This document shows, one piece after another, positions 56,549-59,577 of a stretch of 59,577 nucleotides of DNA (its first letter is position 1; the number at the start of each line of letters is the position of its first letter). Origin of the DNA: an uncultured Paracoccaceae bacterium (GTDB lineage Bacteria; Pseudomonadota; Alphaproteobacteria; Rhodobacterales; Rhodobacteraceae); the NCBI GenBank assembly GCA_937146765.1, contig CAKZRP010000068.1:68530-128106 (forward strand), written 5' to 3'. A program made the translations under genes and the position numbers. The notes beneath the pieces are model-generated. The model searched no databases, had not been told where the DNA came from, and was given only the letters and a program-made list of their open reading frames with translations.

Positions 56549-59017
56549 TTGCGGCGCCTTAGGATACCCAAATTGCATCGCCTGCTGATCTCCGCCACCG
56601 CGGTGATCCTGGTTCTGCTCGCCGTCCAATCCGTGCGCCTTGGCAAGAATGTCCAGAACCGGATCGAGGCCCTGTCCTCGGCCGCAACCGACAACCTGCA
56701 ATGGACTCTGTCTCAGGCCGAAGTCGATTATCTCAAGTATCGTCTGGCGTCGGAACAGGCGGAAGGCAGCGCTGATCTTGCAGTCCTGCGTCGGCAGTTT
56801 GACATCTATTACAGCCGTATCGCGACCTTCCGGGAAAGTACCCTTTACGCCGGGATCCGCGAAAATGCCGAAGGTGGCGCCACATTGGAGCGTCTGCGGC
56901 AGGGGATGATGGCACAGGCCGATCTCATCGACGCCACCGACGCGGAATTGATCGCCAATCTGGACAGGTTGCACGAGATGGTCGTGCGCGACGGCGACGA
57001 TGTGCGCGACCTCGCTCTGATGGGCGTGGTGCTGCAGGCCGAGACCGCCGGAGCGGAGAGGGTCCTGCTGCACAAGCTGTTCCTGCGTCTTGCGATCGTG
57101 GTGATTGCCCTGCTGGCCAGCCTCGCGTTCACGGCCTTGCTGATCCTATGGCTTTATCGTCGCGGCCAGCGTCTCGCCTATCTGCAGGCGCAGGAGTCGG
57201 CCCGGACCGAAGCCATGGTGACCTCCTCGCTCGATGCGATCCTAGTTGCTGACGAAGCGGGGCTGATCACCGCTTTCAACGGCGCCGCCGAACGTATCTT
57301 CGACTATACGGCGCAAGAGGCCATCGGTATGCCCTTTGACGCGCTGGTGTCGGTTGATGCCGCCCACAAGGACATTCGGCGCTTGCCGCGCGGATCTCGC
57401 GAGCTGGACGGGCGCATACGGCTCACCGCGACCCGCAAATCCGGCGAGGTCCTGCCGGTTGAAGTGTCGCTGATGGTCACCAAGTCCAGCGGCAATCCGG
57501 TTCTGGTCAGCTATGTTCGGGATATCTCGCACAGACTGCGCGCCGAAGAGGATCTGCGCCGCGCCCGCGACGATGCCTTGGCGGGAGAAAAGGCGAAGGA
57601 TCGCCTGCTCACCGTGATGAGCCATGAAATGCGCACGCCTTTGACCGGTATCCTTGGATCGCTCGATATTCTGGAGGATCTGGGGCCGAGTTCGGAGCAG
57701 CGCCGCTATCTGCAGGCCATGCGAGTTTCCGGTGAACTTTTGCTGCATCATGTCAATGATGTGCTGGAACTGTCGCGCCTCGAGGCGGGGGCCGCCCCGG
57801 AAGAGTTGCGCAATTTCGACCTAAAGGAGCTGGTCGAGGGGCTCGTCGCCAGCCAACAGGCCAATGCGCGCAAGAACAACAACGAACTCAGCGTCTTTTG
57901 CAACATCGGTGCGGTGACGGGTGTCTGCGGGCGCACCCGCAGCATTCAGCAGGTCCTGCTCAACCTGGTGGGCAATGCGCTGAAATTCACCCGCGACGGG
58001 GCGGTTTCTGTGGATGTGATCCGCGGCGATGGCGATCTGGTGGAATTCAGCGTGGCAGACACCGGCAAGGGGATCGCGCCCGAGGATCTTGAACGGATCT
58101 TCGATGATTTCATCATGCTGGACCCGAGTTACAAGCGCGGCAGTGAAGGTACCGGCCTGGGGCTTGCGATCTCGCGACGGCTGGTGCGCTTGATGGAAGG
58201 CGACATCAGCTGCGAAAGCGAATTGGGCGAGGGCAGCCTGTTCAGCTTCAGCATTCCCCTTCCGCCGGTGGAACTGGAGGTGCAGGCGCAGGTCAAGACT
58301 GCCGAGCGCGGCAAGCGTCAGTGCAAGTTGCTGGTGATCGAGGACAATGACATCAACCGGTTGTTGCTGGAAAAGATGCTGTCTGATCTGGGGCATCAGG
58401 TGACCTCCGCAGCGGGCGGGGCCGAAGGGCTCGCGCAGATCTCCGCACAGGAGTTTGATCTTATCATCACCGATATCAGCATGCCGGAAGTGGATGGTCT
58501 GGAGGTCCTGCGCCGGGTGCGCAAGGACCGGCTGGCGGAAGGTGTCGATATCGTCGCCTTGACGGCCCATGCCGCAAGCGAAGATCACGCGCGGATCCTC
58601 GAGGCCGGCTTTGCCGAAGTGCTCACAAAGCCGATCAACCGCAGCGCCATGGCCGCCATGATCGATCGGCGAACCGGGGTAGGCGAGACATTTGCGCCAA
58701 GGCGGGAGGGGGAATCTGACATCGGGCAGTTCTTCCAGGCACTTGGTGCCGAGAAGGCGCGGCATTTCCTGTCGGTGTTCCGCAACGACGTGCATAGTCT
58801 TCGAGAGACCCTGGCCCAGAGCGAGAGGCTGACGGAGAGCCACAGGCAGGAAGCCCATAGGCTCGCGGGATCGGCCGCGGTGCTGGGGCTTGCTGAACTG
58901 CGCGCCAGCATGTTGGCCATCGAAGAGGCCAATACCAATGCAATTCCGGAACTAGACCGGCTGCAACGTGCTTGGGCCTCTGCCGACAGTGTGTTGCAGG
59001 GATTCGTTGGAACCTGA
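56549..59017 (+). CDS. Hybrid histidine kinase with PAS, receiver and Hpt domains
   Basis: The 822-residue protein has a transmembrane helix near 12-30 and another near 180-203 that frame a ~150-residue periplasmic region. A PAS domain (SSLDAILVADEAG, about 226-330), the HisKA with His359 (MSHEMRTPLTG), an ATPase domain (VADTGKGIAPEDLERIF, GLGLAIS), a receiver with Asp642 (ITDISMPEVDG) and a C-terminal Hpt with His770 (EAHRLAGSAAVLG) follow. The only start in frame is a TTG at 56549 with GAGGAG 11 nt upstream. Phosphate likely travels His359 to Asp642 to His770 to the nearby LuxR-type regulator. Confidence 0.88.
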   Translation: MRRLRIPKLHRLLISATAVILVLLAVQSVRLGKNVQNRIEALSSAATDNLQWTLSQAEVDYLKYRLASEQAEGSADLAVLRRQFDIYYSRIATFRESTLYAGIRENAEGGATLERLRQGMMAQADLIDATDAELIANLDRLHEMVVRDGDDVRDLALMGVVLQAETAGAERVLLHKLFLRLAIVVIALLASLAFTALLILWLYRRGQRLAYLQAQESARTEAMVTSSLDAILVADEAGLITAFNGAAERIFDYTAQEAIGMPFDALVSVDAAHKDIRRLPRGSRELDGRIRLTATRKSGEVLPVEVSLMVTKSSGNPVLVSYVRDISHRLRAEEDLRRARDDALAGEKAKDRLLTVMSHEMRTPLTGILGSLDILEDLGPSSEQRRYLQAMRVSGELLLHHVNDVLELSRLEAGAAPEELRNFDLKELVEGLVASQQANARKNNNELSVFCNIGAVTGVCGRTRSIQQVLLNLVGNALKFTRDGAVSVDVIRGDGDLVEFSVADTGKGIAPEDLERIFDDFIMLDPSYKRGSEGTGLGLAISRRLVRLMEGDISCESELGEGSLFSFSIPLPPVELEVQAQVKTAERGKRQCKLLVIEDNDINRLLLEKMLSDLGHQVTSAAGGAEGLAQISAQEFDLIITDISMPEVDGLEVLRRVRKDRLAEGVDIVALTAHAASEDHARILEAGFAEVLTKPINRSAMAAMIDRRTGVGETFAPRREGESDIGQFFQALGAEKARHFLSVFRNDVHSLRETLAQSERLTESHRQEAHRLAGSAAVLGLAELRASMLAIEEANTNAIPELDRLQRAWASADSVLQGFVGT

Positions 59018-59446
59018 CCGGAAAGATCTTTCTGGCCGTCCCTTTCAGATGGTAATTTGTGACCCTGGGCAGGGTGAAGACGGTCATCGGGTTCCGATCC
59101 GTCAAGACCTGCCGTTGATGTTGCTACCGCATTGGCTCTTGCCAGGTGGGCGGAGTCTCGGTTGAACGTACCCTTTCGCGTCAGTGCGGCAAGCATCCCT
59201 CTGCATGAGGTGAAAGCCTAGCCCGCTTTTGCGTCCTTCCGGTTCAGCAGCGCACCCGTTGTTGATGCCGACGATGCCAGCGGCTCGCGGCAGGGCCTCT
59301 AGTCCGCTTCTCCTTTCGATCGGAATGTGTCCTGTTGGGATCAAAAATCCTGCGTTGTTTGGTAACGGGTGTTCTGGCCCCACCTACCGCCCGGCGTCCT
59401 GATCTGAGATTGGCTCTTTCGGAGTGGATCAGGAAGGAGTTTCTCC
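59018..59446. other. Gap before the IS66-type gene, no gene recognised
   Basis: The 429 bp between the hybrid kinase and the transposase-type gene contain no frame I can support. Part is likely the left end of the mobile element; the terminal inverted repeat could not be fixed. GTAACGGGT near 59362 is only loosely like the IS66 left-end consensus. Confidence 0.4.
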
Positions 59447-59577
59447 ATGGATGCTACATTGGAGGTTCTCACGGAGGATGGAGGCCGTCGGCGCAACCGT
59501 AAATGGCCTGATGCGGTAAAGGCGCGGATCGTGGCCGAGACGTTGCGCCCGGGTGCGACGGTTGCTGCGGTCGCGCG
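59447..59577 (+). mobile_element. IS66-family insertion sequence, 5' part of the TnpA-type accessory gene
   Basis: From an ATG at 59447, with AAGGAG 7 nt upstream, the frame encodes MDATLEVLTEDGG, RRNRKWPDAVKARIVAET and LRPGATVAAVAR before the window ends. This matches the N-terminus of the IS66 accessory transposase protein TnpA (helix-turn-helix). The rest of the element, including TnpB/TnpC and the right end, lies outside the window. Confidence 0.8.

Noticed and set aside
59102..59383. 93-codon minus-strand frame in the gap before the IS66 gene
   Set aside because: No ribosome-binding site or recognisable domain; composition looks like non-coding shadow sequence.

Overview
The window is chromosomal DNA from a GC-rich alphaproteobacterium, most likely a Roseobacter-group member of the Rhodobacterales (Phaeobacter/Ruegeria/Leisingera-like). 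The evidence is gene order and protein character: rpmF-plsX-fabH-ihfA-merR, a long-form dCTP deaminase, a DUF4167 protein, lptF-lptG-lptD-surA-pdxA-rsmA divergent from pepA-holC, and an ornithine/glutamine-lipid N-acyltransferase. About 55 protein genes and one tRNA gene can be supported. Almost all of the window is conserved core genome; the only mobile DNA seen is the start of an IS66-family element at the right edge.

Layout. 1-7.6 kb (minus strand): dcd (cut by the window edge), tRNA-Pro(GGG), then the yceD-rpmF-plsX-fabH-ihfA-merR block that links ribosome assembly with fatty-acid and phospholipid initiation; the last gene is a MerR regulator with a very long disordered tail. 7.7-18.1 kb: bamE, an OlsB/GlsB-type acyltransferase, an ABC-F ATPase, an SDR, a FemAB/GNAT-like protein, tyrS, anmK, a DUF985 cupin and selO. 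Four copies of a composite palindromic intergenic repeat lie here, mostly between convergent genes. 18.1-28.8 kb: an RhlE-like helicase, Fur/Mur, two transporters, eno with a LacI-type operator-like palindrome, GNAT proteins, a nucleoside hydrolase, a sulfotransferase-like protein and mazG. 28.8-32.1 kb: an M20 amidohydrolase followed by two overlapping agmatinase-family genes. 32.2-35.8 kb: a stand-alone CZB zinc protein, a secreted Cys-rich protein, prfA-prmC and the DUF4167 protein. 35.9-45.7 kb: the outer-membrane biogenesis operon (lptF, lptG, lptD, surA, pdxA, rsmA) and divergent pepA-holC. 45.8-52.6 kb: a retropepsin-like protease, MarC, a second ABC-F ATPase, a DUF2235 hydrolase with a LecA-like C-terminus, a Bcr/CflA transporter and ndk. 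52.7-59.6 kb: a TfoX-C protein, a degenerate ManC-like protein, a LuxR-type response regulator, a periplasmic molybdopterin-fold protein and a hybrid histidine kinase, then the IS66 edge.

How the genes work together. Envelope biogenesis dominates: fatty-acid/phospholipid start (plsX, fabH), aminolipid synthesis, BamE, the Lpt bridge with its chaperone SurA, and anhydromuropeptide recycling (anmK). A translation group (rpmF, yceD, tyrS, prfA, prmC, rsmA, two ABC-F proteins) is interleaved. The least conventional loci are the cysteine-free molybdopterin-fold protein beside a hybrid kinase and response regulator, the DUF2235-lectin fusion, the ManC pseudoenzyme candidate, the MerR protein with a ~700-residue tail, and the composite palindrome family. 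All calls come from reading the sequence without database searches.
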